Assembly (NCBI RefSeq): GCF_900109515.1
Contig: NZ_FOBD01000008.1
Coordinates: 62,001-126,000 of the forward strand
Source: Paenibacillus sp. OK003
GTDB taxonomy: Bacteria > Bacillota > Bacilli > Paenibacillales > Paenibacillaceae
Length of the DNA: 64,000 nt
Direction: 5' to 3'
In this document: positions 27,923-36,168 of the stretch, one piece after another
How positions within the stretch are numbered: position 1 is the first letter of the stretch
Layout of the letters: each line of letters begins with the position of its first letter
Program-made: the position numbers and the translations under genes
The notes under the pieces: model-generated
What the model was told of the DNA's origin: nothing
What the model saw: only the letters and a program-made list of their open reading frames with translations
The model's database searches: none

Positions 27923-28654
27923 TTAGGATGTCAGTGTGTCAAAACAATCAAACAACGAGGCATCCGGCAAATCTGCGGCTGCACGAATTTCGTCCAATGT
28001 TCCTTCGGCAGCAGAGCGCCCGGAATGAATAAGAATAAAACGATCACAGATTCGCTCAGCGGTATCCAGTACATGCGTTGACATAAGAACACCCGCACCA
28101 CGGCGGCGCTCATCGTCCAGCAATTTTAGAAAATCCTTGGTTGCGCGTGGGTCCAGTCCGATGAAAGGCTCGTCCACAATATATACATCCGGCGAGGACA
28201 GGAAGCCGATCATCAGCATCATTTTCTGCCGCATCCCCTTGGAGAAACTGGCCGGAAGATCATTGCGGACGTGGTCCATGCCGAAACGAACCAACATCTC
28301 CTCCGCCCTAGCAACAAAGACCTCTTCCTCCATCTCATAGGCCGCCGCTGCCAAATCGAGATGTTCCCACAGGGTCATGTATTCATAAAATACAGGTTGT
28401 TCCGGGATATAGGCATAGCGCCCATCTCCCCCAATGGTTACTTCATACTTTGCATGCTCAAGCAGGCCAAGCAATGTTTTGATGGTCGTGCTTTTGCCAG
28501 CCCCATTCGGTCCGATAATACCCACCAGTTCCCCCGGCGCCACGTGTAATCGGATGTTCCTAATCGTGGATTGACCCGCCTCATATCCTGCTTCCGTAAT
28601 ATGTACGTCCAATATGGACTCCTGTGCGGATGTATCTTCGTTTGCGATTTCCAT
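27923..28654 (-). CDS. ecsA: ABC transporter ATP-binding protein EcsA
   Basis: The ATPase partner of EcsB. Walker A GPNGAGKSTTIKTLLG, the signature FSKGMRQKMMLM, Walker B VYIVDEPFIGLDP and the switch His (MSTHVLDTAERICD) are all intact. The start is ATG 28654, eight nt after GGGAG; a GTG three codons earlier is the alternative. ecsA and ecsB form a two-gene operon. Confidence 0.9.
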   Translation of the reverse strand: MEIANEDTSAQESILDVHITEAGYEAGQSTIRNIRLHVAPGELVGIIGPNGAGKSTTIKTLLGLLEHAKYEVTIGGDGRYAYIPEQPVFYEYMTLWEHLDLAAAAYEMEEEVFVARAEEMLVRFGMDHVRNDLPASFSKGMRQKMMLMIGFLSSPDVYIVDEPFIGLDPRATKDFLKLLDDERRRGAGVLMSTHVLDTAERICDRFILIHSGRSAAEGTLDEIRAAADLPDASLFDCFDTLTS

Positions 28655-28776
28655 ATCATTCACTCCCTGTCCTGTCAGGTGCTTGTTCGTTTCTTTATTG
28701 ATATTGTAATCGAGTTCGTGAGGAATTGTTTGATCATTTTGAGCTTTTGTATAATGATTTTACATTTGCAATTCAT

Positions 28777-28792
28777 GTTATAATGTTATAAC
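28777..28792. promoter_or_regulatory. Palindrome upstream of the toxin-antitoxin pair
   Basis: GTTATAATGTTATAAC has perfect 7-bp arms around a TG centre and overlaps a TATAAT-like -10 element. It is well placed for autorepression by the antitoxin, 69 nt before the antitoxin start. Binding is inference. Confidence 0.45.
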
Positions 28793-28860
28793 GTACTAAC
28801 ATTTATACTTACTTACGTATTCATTTTTTAAGTTGGATCATACTATAGGAGGAACATACT

Positions 28861-29154
28861 ATGAATGGTGGGGCCCAAATGAAAGAGGACAATTTTAAGA
28901 AGAAAATTTTATCTCGTAAGATCGGTAAAATGGGTAATAGCTTAGGCGTTAGCTTGCCAAAGGTTTTGATCGATAAGCTCGATGTATCACAAGGTGATGA
29001 GATTGAATTTATTGAGAACGGTCAAGGTGAGATTATACTCAAAAAAGTTAGACAGTTGAAAATACCTGAAAATGTAAGACCTGAAGTACTTGAAGCTTTT
29101 TTTGATGTTTTTGAAGAGGATGAGGGCATCCTCCAAGATTTAAGAGATCGTTAA
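28861..29154 (+). CDS. AbrB/MazE-type antitoxin
   Basis: A 97-residue DNA-binding antitoxin. Residues about 18-62 are the swapped-hairpin AbrB fold (RKIGKMGNSLGVSLPKVLID, then DEIEFIENGQGEIILKK). The acidic C-terminal tail (EAFFDVFEEDEGILQDLRDR) would be the toxin-neutralising part. AGGAGG lies 8 nt before ATG 28861. The toxin gene starts two nt after the stop, indicating translational coupling. Base composition is clearly richer in A and T than the neighbours, suggesting transfer as a unit with the toxin. Confidence 0.88.
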   Translation: MNGGAQMKEDNFKKKILSRKIGKMGNSLGVSLPKVLIDKLDVSQGDEIEFIENGQGEIILKKVRQLKIPENVRPEVLEAFFDVFEEDEGILQDLRDR

Positions 29155-29156
29155 TC

Positions 29157-29549
29157 ATGATCATATTCCTTTCAATAGAAGAAGTTGTAGCCGCTCATTA
29201 TTTTATGATGAAGAGAATGGATGACACAGCACAAGCTGGAGTGAAGAACTATTCTTTGTTGGACTCTGCTGTAAATAGACCCCAACAAACTTTGTTTGGA
29301 GAAGATGCCTATCCTACTATATTTGATAAGGCTAGTGCTTTATTAGAGTCCTTAGTTAAAATTTACTGCTTTCATGATGGGAATAAACGGACAGCTTATC
29401 TCGTGACCAAATCGTTTTTGATGTTGAATGGTTACCATCTCCAAATGGAACGTCAATTTGCAGTAGAGTTCATGGTCAATATTGCAGAGGGCACGCACTC
29501 ATTTGAAAGCATCGCAACTATATTAAAGGACCATTCAGTCGTGCGGTAA
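29157..29549 (+). CDS. Doc-family (death-on-curing, Fic fold) toxin with a Tyr-substituted motif
   Basis: The Doc family phosphorylates EF-Tu and blocks translation. The 130-residue length and the motif region LLESLVKIYCFHDGNKRTAY place it in the family. In Doc the motif reads HxFxxxNKR. Here the first position is Tyr (Y70), followed by C71, F72 and a His at 73, while D74, G75, N76, K77 and R78 are kept. The coding DNA reads TAC at that position. Loss of the motif His inactivates classic Doc, so this protein may be inactive, altered in activity, or may use H73. ATG 29157 sits two nt after the antitoxin stop. AT-rich like its partner. Confidence 0.88.
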   Translation: MIIFLSIEEVVAAHYFMMKRMDDTAQAGVKNYSLLDSAVNRPQQTLFGEDAYPTIFDKASALLESLVKIYCFHDGNKRTAYLVTKSFLMLNGYHLQMERQFAVEFMVNIAEGTHSFESIATILKDHSVVR

Positions 29550-29567
29550 CATAATCTTATAATAAAC

Positions 29568-29600
29568 AAAAAAAGCAGGGGTTCCGGAACCCCTGCTCCT
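29568..29600. terminator. Terminator between doc and the MFS gene
   Basis: A perfect 11-bp stem (GCAGGGGTTCC/GGAACCCCTGC) with seven T residues on the minus side mainly ends the MFS gene. It also lies after doc. Confidence 0.85.
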
Positions 29601-29638
29601 TTATATTACAGTGAAAATCTCATATTTGTATACTTGTT

Positions 29639-30973
29639 TCAATCACCTGTAACCATGGAGTTTGCTGTAAGACTCCCGTCCATAACGTTCTTTTTTTGCC
29701 TGCGAATCACTACATAAATCACGCCAAGCAGCGTCAGCAAAATGCCTGAACTGATAAAAGCCGGAATAACTCCGAATGAGGTCACCAGAAACCCACCTAC
29801 CACCGGACCCATGATGTTACTGGCCGTCATGATGCTGCCAACCGTTCCAAACACACGCCCCGTCATGGATTCAGGCGTTTGCTCCTGAAGTAGAATTTGG
29901 AACGGAACAATGGCAAACCCAACCCCCACACCTGCCAGGGCAAATAACGATATCAGCAGCAAATTGGCGCCAAGCCCTGCATGCGGCCATACTCCTACGA
30001 TCATTCCTACTCCACCAATGACAAGACCCATCAATGATGTTCCAAGACCCATCTTGATTACATGCCCCGCCTTTTTCCACTTCTGAACACTCATTGCTGC
30101 AATCAACGTTCCAACACCGCTAGCCGCAACGCACCATCCGAGCAGATCACTTGAAATACCAGGAAGCTGTCTGAACAGGACTACCGTCTGGGAATCGGCA
30201 AATTGCAGAAACAGAAGGGCTGAGGCAAGCAGGACTAGAGAAGTACCTACATGAGGAAGAGATGCGAGCATGCGGATGCCTTCCATTGTATCTTTCAAAA
30301 ACGTAGCTTTTTTACCCGCTTGAGCAACGCCTGCTGTCTCTTCCCTTACTTGTTCTACGTTCTGATTCACAGATTGAATCACCCGCGCTCCAGGAATCCA
30401 TAGCAAAATAATGCCTGAGATCAGAAAAGACGCGGAATCCAACACGAAGCACCAGGTGATCCCAAAAGCGGCAACCAACAACCCGCCAAGAGCCGGACCG
30501 ATGATTTTGGACATCTGTTCAATCACCGAGCTGATGGACACCGCCTGCCTTAATTGCTCCTGCGGCACAATTTCCTTAAGCTTGCCGTTCTTGGCTGGTG
30601 AGAATACCACATCGAACAAAGACTTGAGAACAAGCAATACATACACATGCCAGATTTGATCCGCAAAAACAAGCCCTCCAACGATCACAATTCGCGCACC
30701 GTCTGCGCCAATCATCAGCCACTTGCGATTGACCCGGTCCGCCAGCGCCCCCGCAAACGGACCTGTAAGCAAGACAGGCAACGCTGCACAGAGCGTGGTA
30801 AACGTAATCTCCCACGGTGTAGCATTCCAGCGAATGCCCACCAGCGTAAGGATCGCCAGCAGGTGCAGCCAGTCTCCCAAATTGGAGATGGCCTGCGCAG
30901 CCATCAAAGTGATAAAAGATCGATTGTGCTTCAGGGGTCTTCGTTCCTTCATCGCTAATCCACTTGTCATCAT
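29639..30973 (-). CDS. MFS efflux transporter
   Basis: A 444-residue major facilitator with about twelve hydrophobic segments. The MFS motif A-like loop GALADRVNRKW lies between helices 2 and 3. The protein resembles the MdfA/enterobactin-exporter-like MFS group, which usually exports drugs or siderophores. ATG 30973 (or the next codon) follows GGAGGAG. It is divergent from a MarR gene at 31265, which is the likely regulator. Confidence 0.85.
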   Translation of the reverse strand: MMTSGLAMKERRPLKHNRSFITLMAAQAISNLGDWLHLLAILTLVGIRWNATPWEITFTTLCAALPVLLTGPFAGALADRVNRKWLMIGADGARIVIVGGLVFADQIWHVYVLLVLKSLFDVVFSPAKNGKLKEIVPQEQLRQAVSISSVIEQMSKIIGPALGGLLVAAFGITWCFVLDSASFLISGIILLWIPGARVIQSVNQNVEQVREETAGVAQAGKKATFLKDTMEGIRMLASLPHVGTSLVLLASALLFLQFADSQTVVLFRQLPGISSDLLGWCVAASGVGTLIAAMSVQKWKKAGHVIKMGLGTSLMGLVIGGVGMIVGVWPHAGLGANLLLISLFALAGVGVGFAIVPFQILLQEQTPESMTGRVFGTVGSIMTASNIMGPVVGGFLVTSFGVIPAFISSGILLTLLGVIYVVIRRQKKNVMDGSLTANSMVTGD

Positions 30974-31264
30974 TTTTCTCCTCCGCCCTCAACCCATTCA
31001 TGATATGAATTTATTATAGAGAGCAGGCTGTGCCTTCACCTCCTGCCAGAGACGGAGAAGCCGCGGCGCCTTCAGGATGATTTTTCCAGTACTGAATGCT
31101 GACAATACGAAAAATGATTAAATTTTAATTGCTAAAAATGCAAATCTTGTGACATATCGCATGTTTTTCGTGCAAACAGATGCTTACAATAGAAATATGG
31201 CGAACCTTTGAATCGTCAAATGTAAATTCATCAACTCCAATAAATCTGAAAAGGCGGGATCAGT

Positions 31265-31726
31265 ATGCTGGAATTACAGGAAATCGGAACCGAACGTTCT
31301 CTTCATCTGTACCGCACCTTGGCCCAGACATTTAAGAGCGTGAATGAACACGCTGTATCCGGAAGTAAAATGCATGGCTTCAACCCAACCGCTTACGGGG
31401 TGCTCGAAGTGTTATACATGAAAGGAGCACAGCCCATTCAACAAGTCGGTGCACAGCTTCTGCTGCAGAGCGGAAATGTCACTTATGTCATTGACAAGCT
31501 GGAGCAAAAGGGACTTTTGCATCGAAAACACTGTCCGCAGGACAGACGCATCATTTTCGTGGAATTGACCGAGGAAGGCCAGCGTACGATGGATGACATC
31601 TATCCAGGCTACGCACACAAAATAGATCGTGCTGTCAGCGGTCTGAGCGAGGATGATAAGACATTGCTCTCTGATCTGTTGGAAAGGCTTGCACTCGGTG
31701 CGGATCGTTTGTCCGCAAACGGCTAA
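31265..31726 (+). CDS. MarR-family transcriptional regulator
   Basis: 153 residues. The winged helix region (about 45-115) contains LLLQSGNVTYVIDKLEQKGLLHRKHCPQDRR, the MarR DNA-recognition and wing motif. The single Cys in the wing (KHC) stands out, but a redox role is not shown. ATG 31265 follows AAGGCGGG. It is divergent from the MFS gene across 291 nt, so it probably regulates that exporter. I found no strong palindrome in the shared region. Confidence 0.85.
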   Translation: MLELQEIGTERSLHLYRTLAQTFKSVNEHAVSGSKMHGFNPTAYGVLEVLYMKGAQPIQQVGAQLLLQSGNVTYVIDKLEQKGLLHRKHCPQDRRIIFVELTEEGQRTMDDIYPGYAHKIDRAVSGLSEDDKTLLSDLLERLALGADRLSANG

Positions 31727-31756
31727 GGCCAGCCCCATATCACCTAATCCGAACTA

Positions 31757-31797
31757 AAAATAACCGGTTCGCCTGAATAGGCGGTACCGGTTATTCA
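31757..31797 (+). terminator. Terminator after marR
   Basis: AATAACCGG and CCGGTTATT outer arms enclose an inner CGCC/GGCG helix. There is little T-run on either side. Confidence 0.65.
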
Positions 31798-31806
31798 TAT
31801 TGTTAA

Positions 31807-31992
31807 TCAAAGGTACAGAATCCACATCAACACCGTGAGGGCAGCGACAACCAATCCACCTGCAATGAGCAAATCCACAATGTAACTGGACAGACCTGAG
31901 CGGCTGTGACCCTCAATCTCCCTCTGAGTCTCTTCGTACTTGCTCTTGGCTTCATCTTCCTTGGACGAATTGAGATTATTGGGAAACATCAT
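31807..31992 (-). CDS. Small single-helix membrane protein
   Basis: A 61-residue protein not recognised. A charged N-terminal half (SSKEDEAKSKYEETQREIEG) is followed by a C-terminal hydrophobic helix of about 24 residues ending at the stop. The ATG at 31992 follows GTAGGGG; an in-frame GTG two codons upstream is less likely. Same strand and close to the 32024 gene, so the two may be co-transcribed. Function unknown. Confidence 0.55.
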   Translation of the reverse strand: MMFPNNLNSSKEDEAKSKYEETQREIEGHSRSGLSSYIVDLLIAGGLVVAALTVLMWILYL

Positions 31993-32023
31993 CCTCACCC
32001 CTACTCCAAATGAGATATCTATA

Positions 32024-32512
32024 TTATCCTGTGCTGGTCTGCTGCTTCTGCTTACGTGATCTATTCAAGATCCATCCCAGACCTGATTGCCACAGTAAAA
32101 AAACAAACGTTGTTATGATTACGTATTGATAAGGGCCAGCAGTCTGAAAGGCATGCATTCTGTACACAAAGATGGAGAACAACAACGCAATTCCTGCACC
32201 AAGAAGAAAATAAGCTACGATCGTACATATTACCTTGGATACAGGCCTGTTCATTTTCAGAGAGGCAAGCACACCGTCCACAAATAGCGATAAAGGCAGG
32301 ATCAGAAACAGAAGAACAGCCAAATTGATAAGAGTGCTTATGATCAATGTATACCAGAAGGGATAGTAATATGTATCTTCTGCTCGTTCTGCCAAAGGAA
32401 CATATTGCATGAGTCCGACAACGATGGAAAGTGAAGTGCAAGTCATAAGGACTGCCAGCAGCTTGATTGGAAAGGGCACATACCAGTACGATTGCAGGGA
32501 TTGCTTACTCAT
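32024..32512 (-). CDS. Hypothetical four-helix membrane protein
   Basis: 162 residues, no family recognised. Four hydrophobic segments (about 14-38, 52-78, 94-115 and 126-145) are separated by short loops. A basic glutamine-rich tail (NRSRKQKQQTSTG) follows. ATG 32512 follows GGGAGG. It sits between an MFS gene with its own terminator and the small gene at 31807. Confidence 0.65.
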   Translation of the reverse strand: MSKQSLQSYWYVPFPIKLLAVLMTCTSLSIVVGLMQYVPLAERAEDTYYYPFWYTLIISTLINLAVLLFLILPLSLFVDGVLASLKMNRPVSKVICTIVAYFLLGAGIALLFSIFVYRMHAFQTAGPYQYVIITTFVFLLWQSGLGWILNRSRKQKQQTSTG

Positions 32513-32574
32513 CTTAACTCGCCTCCCATTCCACTATTGTAAATTATAGATAATCCGTTCTAGAAAATAATAAC

Positions 32575-32600
32575 AAAAAAGCAGCTGAGAAACAGCTGCC
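32575..32600 (-). terminator. Terminator after the second MFS gene
   Basis: A perfect GCAGCTG/CAGCTGC stem with a 5-nt loop is followed by six T residues on the minus strand. Confidence 0.85.
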
Positions 32601-32639
32601 TTAATCCAATGATTGTTCTTTTCACTTCGTTTAATTCGT

Positions 32640-34166
32640 TTAATTCCCTGAAGCTTGTGCTTGCGGCGGAGCATCTGCATCTTCGGGAACGATTAGCCGT
32701 TTGCGCAAGGCCAGTGTCGTCACCCATGAGATAATGGCAATGACAAACATGATGACAAACAAGGAATGCAGACTTCCTTCCAACACGTTACGCAGTAGCG
32801 CCCATTTGTCATCTGACAGAGCGGCATCCGTATGCGGAGCAAGCAGTTGATTCAGGTCCCCATCCGAGATGCCCGCCTCTGCCAGATGCTGTTCGCTCGA
32901 CAACGTTGAAATTCGGTAATTTAACCATGTGCCGAAGGCTGCTGCACCAATGGTTTGTCCAAGCGTACGCATAAAGGTATGTAGCGCCGTGGAAGATCCA
33001 CGCTCTTTATACCCAACCGACGACTGTGAAATGATCGTGAATATTGTAAAAGCGAATCCGAAGCCGAGTCCGTAAATAAAGGTCAAAATAAACAGTACGG
33101 CTTGGGGTGATGTTCCACCGACCAGAAAGAGTCCTCCCGATCCAATGGCAATCCCGGTTAATCCAATCACCGCTGTTAAGCGTGATCCAATTTTCATTAG
33201 TAGACGGCCAGCAAGTACACTACCGATCAGCCAGCCAACAGACATCGGTGCAAGCAGCAATCCCGATTCAGTCGCGTTACCGCCCCGAACCCCCTGCACC
33301 CATAGTGGCAAATAACTGGTTAAGCCAATCATCAGGGTACTGGTCAGTAGTCCGGCGATGTTCGCCACCCGGATGTCCCGAATACGGAATAGATGGAGAG
33401 GGACCATCGGGGCCTGGGCTCTTTTTTCCACCACAAAAAATAAAATCATAAACAAAACAGCTACGATACTCAGTCCCACAATAATAGGAGAACTCCAGGC
33501 ATAATACTGTCCACCCGCGGACAATACAAAGAGCAATGCTGTGATACCGACGGTAAAGGTCAACGCACCCATATAGTCAATTTTCGCGGTACGCGGAGAC
33601 ATTTCTTCCTTCAAATAACGGAATACAAACCACATCGCCAGCAGTCCGAACGGCAAATTGAACCCAAAGATCCACTGCCAGCCCAGATTGTCTACGAAAT
33701 ACCCGCCAAGCAGCGGTCCGGCCAGAGATGAAATGCCCCACACAGAGCTGATCCAGCCCTGTATTTCGCCTCGTTCTTCAATGCGGTAGATGTCACCAAT
33801 AATTGTAAACGTAACAGGCACAACCGCACCTGCACCAATCCCTTGAATCGCTCGAAAAATAATCAGTTGCTCCATGTTCTGCGAAAGGCAGCAAAGAAGC
33901 GAACCCAGTAAGAATAAGGCACAGCCAATCAGAAATACTGGCTTTCGTCCGTATAGATCACTGATTTTGCCAAAAATCGGCGTGCTCACAGCCATCGTTA
34001 ACAGATAAGCAGTAAAAATCCAGCTCAACAGCTGTACACTTCCCAGCTCACTGACAATGGTCGGCCCTGCGGGACCAATGACGGTACCTTCGATTGCAGA
34101 CAAAAAAGTCGCCAGCAGCAATCCCGTCAGGATGAAACTGCGGTTCAAACCTCCGGTTGTATTCAC
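32640..34166 (-). CDS. MFS drug exporter, DHA2 (EmrB/QacA) family
   Basis: 508 residues with 14 predicted transmembrane helices, the DHA2 number. The motif A loop GKISDLYGRKPVFLIG and the family motif C (GPLLGGYFVDNLGWQWIFGFNLP) are clear. These proteins export drugs by proton antiport. The start is probably GTG 34166 behind AGAGAGAAGGG. A terminator follows. There is no adjacent regulator on the same side. Confidence 0.88.
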   Translation of the reverse strand: MNTTGGLNRSFILTGLLLATFLSAIEGTVIGPAGPTIVSELGSVQLLSWIFTAYLLTMAVSTPIFGKISDLYGRKPVFLIGCALFLLGSLLCCLSQNMEQLIIFRAIQGIGAGAVVPVTFTIIGDIYRIEERGEIQGWISSVWGISSLAGPLLGGYFVDNLGWQWIFGFNLPFGLLAMWFVFRYLKEEMSPRTAKIDYMGALTFTVGITALLFVLSAGGQYYAWSSPIIVGLSIVAVLFMILFFVVEKRAQAPMVPLHLFRIRDIRVANIAGLLTSTLMIGLTSYLPLWVQGVRGGNATESGLLLAPMSVGWLIGSVLAGRLLMKIGSRLTAVIGLTGIAIGSGGLFLVGGTSPQAVLFILTFIYGLGFGFAFTIFTIISQSSVGYKERGSSTALHTFMRTLGQTIGAAAFGTWLNYRISTLSSEQHLAEAGISDGDLNQLLAPHTDAALSDDKWALLRNVLEGSLHSLFVIMFVIAIISWVTTLALRKRLIVPEDADAPPQAQASGN

Positions 34167-34267
34167 ACAAACCCTTCTCTCTTCAATTCTCTATATAATT
34201 GGAACATTGATTTACACAGCCCACTACGAACCAGAACAACCTTTCGATCGCTGTTATCCCCAGATTT

Positions 34268-34840
34268 TTATTTATCTCTCTTACGCAAAAACTCATCGTA
34301 CAACAGGGAATACATCACCATATCCTTATATCCTGTAGACGTATGCTGCACCTGACGCAGCAGGCCTTCCCGCGTGAAGCCGCGGTTCGTCAGAAACTCT
34401 CCCGAAGCGAGATTACGCGGATCAACCAGCGCTTCAATCCGATTGAGCCCCATGGTTTCATAACCGAAGGGCAGCAATGCCGAGAAAGCCTCCGTCATAT
34501 AACCGTGTCGCCAGTAGTCGCGTCCCAGTTCATAACCGATCTCCCCACGGAATGCGCCTTCAAGTTGCCAAGTGTTATATCCGCAACTTCCGATGAGCTG
34601 GCCCGTTTCCTTGAGCTCAATCCCCCAGCGAATCGCCTCCTCTTCTCCTGCCATATGGTTCAACAGCCCAATCATATCCGCAGCCTCACTTGTCCCGATC
34701 ATGGGCGCCAAATTCATATAACGGGTCACTTCCCGGTCTGACCAGCAAGCGAACATCTGAGCCGCATCCCGGCGGCGCATTTTGCGCAGACGCAACCGCC
34801 CTGTCTCTAGTTCGGGAATTCTCCCTTTGCATTTATACAT
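34268..34840 (-). CDS. GNAT acetyltransferase, RimJ/RimL-like
   Basis: 190 residues. The N-terminal LETGRLRLRKM and the central IGYELGRDYWRHGYMTEAFSALLPFGYETMGLNRIEA region are typical of the RimJ/RimL-type GNAT clan. The C-terminal part (SGEFLTNRGFTREGLLR) matches too. Targets may be ribosomal proteins or small molecules; this is not determinable here. ATG 34840 follows GGAGAG. Confidence 0.87.
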   Translation of the reverse strand: MYKCKGRIPELETGRLRLRKMRRRDAAQMFACWSDREVTRYMNLAPMIGTSEAADMIGLLNHMAGEEEAIRWGIELKETGQLIGSCGYNTWQLEGAFRGEIGYELGRDYWRHGYMTEAFSALLPFGYETMGLNRIEALVDPRNLASGEFLTNRGFTREGLLRQVQHTSTGYKDMVMYSLLYDEFLRKRDK

Positions 34841-34943
34841 GTAAAGACTCTCCGATCCGATCTATTCCAAAGACCTCATATTCAATAGCCATCTAACCAT
34901 AACCTGCACCGAATGGCAACTGTTCAGTCATCATGATCACGTC

Positions 34944-34973
34944 AAAAAACCGGGCCACTTCCGCTCCCGGTCT
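34944..34973 (-). terminator. Terminator after the winged-helix-like gene
   Basis: ACCGGG/CCCGGT arms around an 11-nt loop with a six-T run on the minus strand. Confidence 0.75.
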
Positions 34974-35041
34974 TGTTGTACATATGGATCAACTCAAGTT
35001 TGCATCCTATTTCGGGATACATACCTTATCCAAATTTAAGT

Positions 35042-35338
35042 TCAGGCTGTAGACGTCTTCTTGCCCGTCCCCAGCAATTCCTCACTAACCCGGCCGAACA
35101 CGGCTATGATTTCCTTAAATTCCTCAATGCCAGTCCCGGTAAGGCTCCACCCATCTCCATGGGCGGTCAGGAAGTTTTCCTGTGTCAGATGCTCAAGCTC
35201 CTGCTTGATCTCCCGTTCTCCAACGCGATACCCCCGTTCTTCCAATAGAGGCAATGCGTCGCTAACAGTTAAATCCTGATTTTGAGCTAAATATAGAAGA
35301 TGAATTCGTACAAAAAGATTCTGTACCTCTGCATGCAT
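35042..35338 (-). CDS. Small winged-helix-like protein
   Basis: A 98-residue protein of no family I can name. The sequence suggests a helix-turn-helix plus wing (residues about 15-75: TVSDALPLLEERGYRVGERE, IKQELEHLTQENFLTAHGDG, WSLTGTG). This fits a small transcription-factor-like fold, but DNA binding is inference. Its start has AAGGAG upstream and its own terminator follows, so it is probably a real single gene. Confidence 0.6.
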   Translation of the reverse strand: MHAEVQNLFVRIHLLYLAQNQDLTVSDALPLLEERGYRVGEREIKQELEHLTQENFLTAHGDGWSLTGTGIEEFKEIIAVFGRVSEELLGTGKKTSTA

Positions 35339-35524
35339 AAGCCAAGCTCCTTCCCGGGTTGTAGCCCGCCGTGGTTGCTAAGTATTTACCCCACCCAGGA
35401 AGATGAGAAACAGGAGGAATATTCATGCCTGACCTGCCCTTTCCGAAATCCTCCGCTTGACTAACCGCAGGCTCTGCACTATCTTGAAAATAAGTACCAT
35501 TTTTGCTCGGGAGGGTGATTCATC

Positions 35525-36013
35525 ATGTTTCAAGCTGTTTCTTATGAAGGAACACGAAGCGAGCAGCAAACCGCCGTCCTGGGACAGTTAAGTGCTCTGA
35601 TCCGCGATGAACCTAGCGATATTGCCAATCTGGCAAACGCTGCGGCGTTGCTCAATGTATTTATGACCGACACCAATTGGGTCGGATTCTATCTGTATGA
35701 TGGAAAAGAACTTGTACTCGGTCCATTCCAGGGATTGCCTGCCTGCATCCGTATTCCACTTGGACGCGGTGTATGCGGCACTTCTGCTGCGGAACGACGT
35801 ACGATGGTCGTTGAAGATGTTCATGCCTTTCCGGGCCATATCGCCTGTGATGCCGCATCGAACAGCGAAATCGTTGTACCCATTATCAAAAACGGCGAAT
35901 TGTACGGGGTGCTCGACATTGACAGCCCGCTCAAAAACCGTTTTGACGATGAAGACCGTGTCTTCCTGGAAAAGGCGGTAAGCCTGATTACAGAGCAGCT
36001 GGAATTATCCTAA
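35525..36013 (+). CDS. Free methionine-(R)-sulfoxide reductase (GAF type)
   Basis: A 162-residue single GAF domain that reduces free Met-R-sulfoxide (fRMsr, YtsP/YebR family). The three Cys positions used in E. coli are present: C74 (LPACIRIPL), C84 (GRGVCGTSA) and C108 (GHIACDAASNSEIVVP). ATG 35525 follows GGGAGGG. A terminator lies at 36071-36117. It fits the oxidative-stress flavour of this part of the window. Confidence 0.92.
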   Translation: MFQAVSYEGTRSEQQTAVLGQLSALIRDEPSDIANLANAAALLNVFMTDTNWVGFYLYDGKELVLGPFQGLPACIRIPLGRGVCGTSAAERRTMVVEDVHAFPGHIACDAASNSEIVVPIIKNGELYGVLDIDSPLKNRFDDEDRVFLEKAVSLITEQLELS

Positions 36014-36070
36014 CTGCCTGAAGTACCGTCTTAAGCCGATGGAGAGTTCATCGGCCTTACGATGAACTGC

Positions 36071-36117
36071 AATAACAAAGAGCGCACTCCTCCTAGAGGA
36101 TCTGCGCTCTTTGTTAT
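36071..36117. terminator. Bidirectional terminator after the fRMsr gene
   Basis: ATAACAAAGAGCGCA/TGCGCTCTTTGTTAT arms with a 16-nt loop serve both the plus-strand reductase and the minus-strand MerR/TipAS gene. Confidence 0.85.
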
Positions 36118-36168
36118 GATTATTTTTCATCACACCCATGCTCTGCTCGCCCAAGATACTTTATGCAT

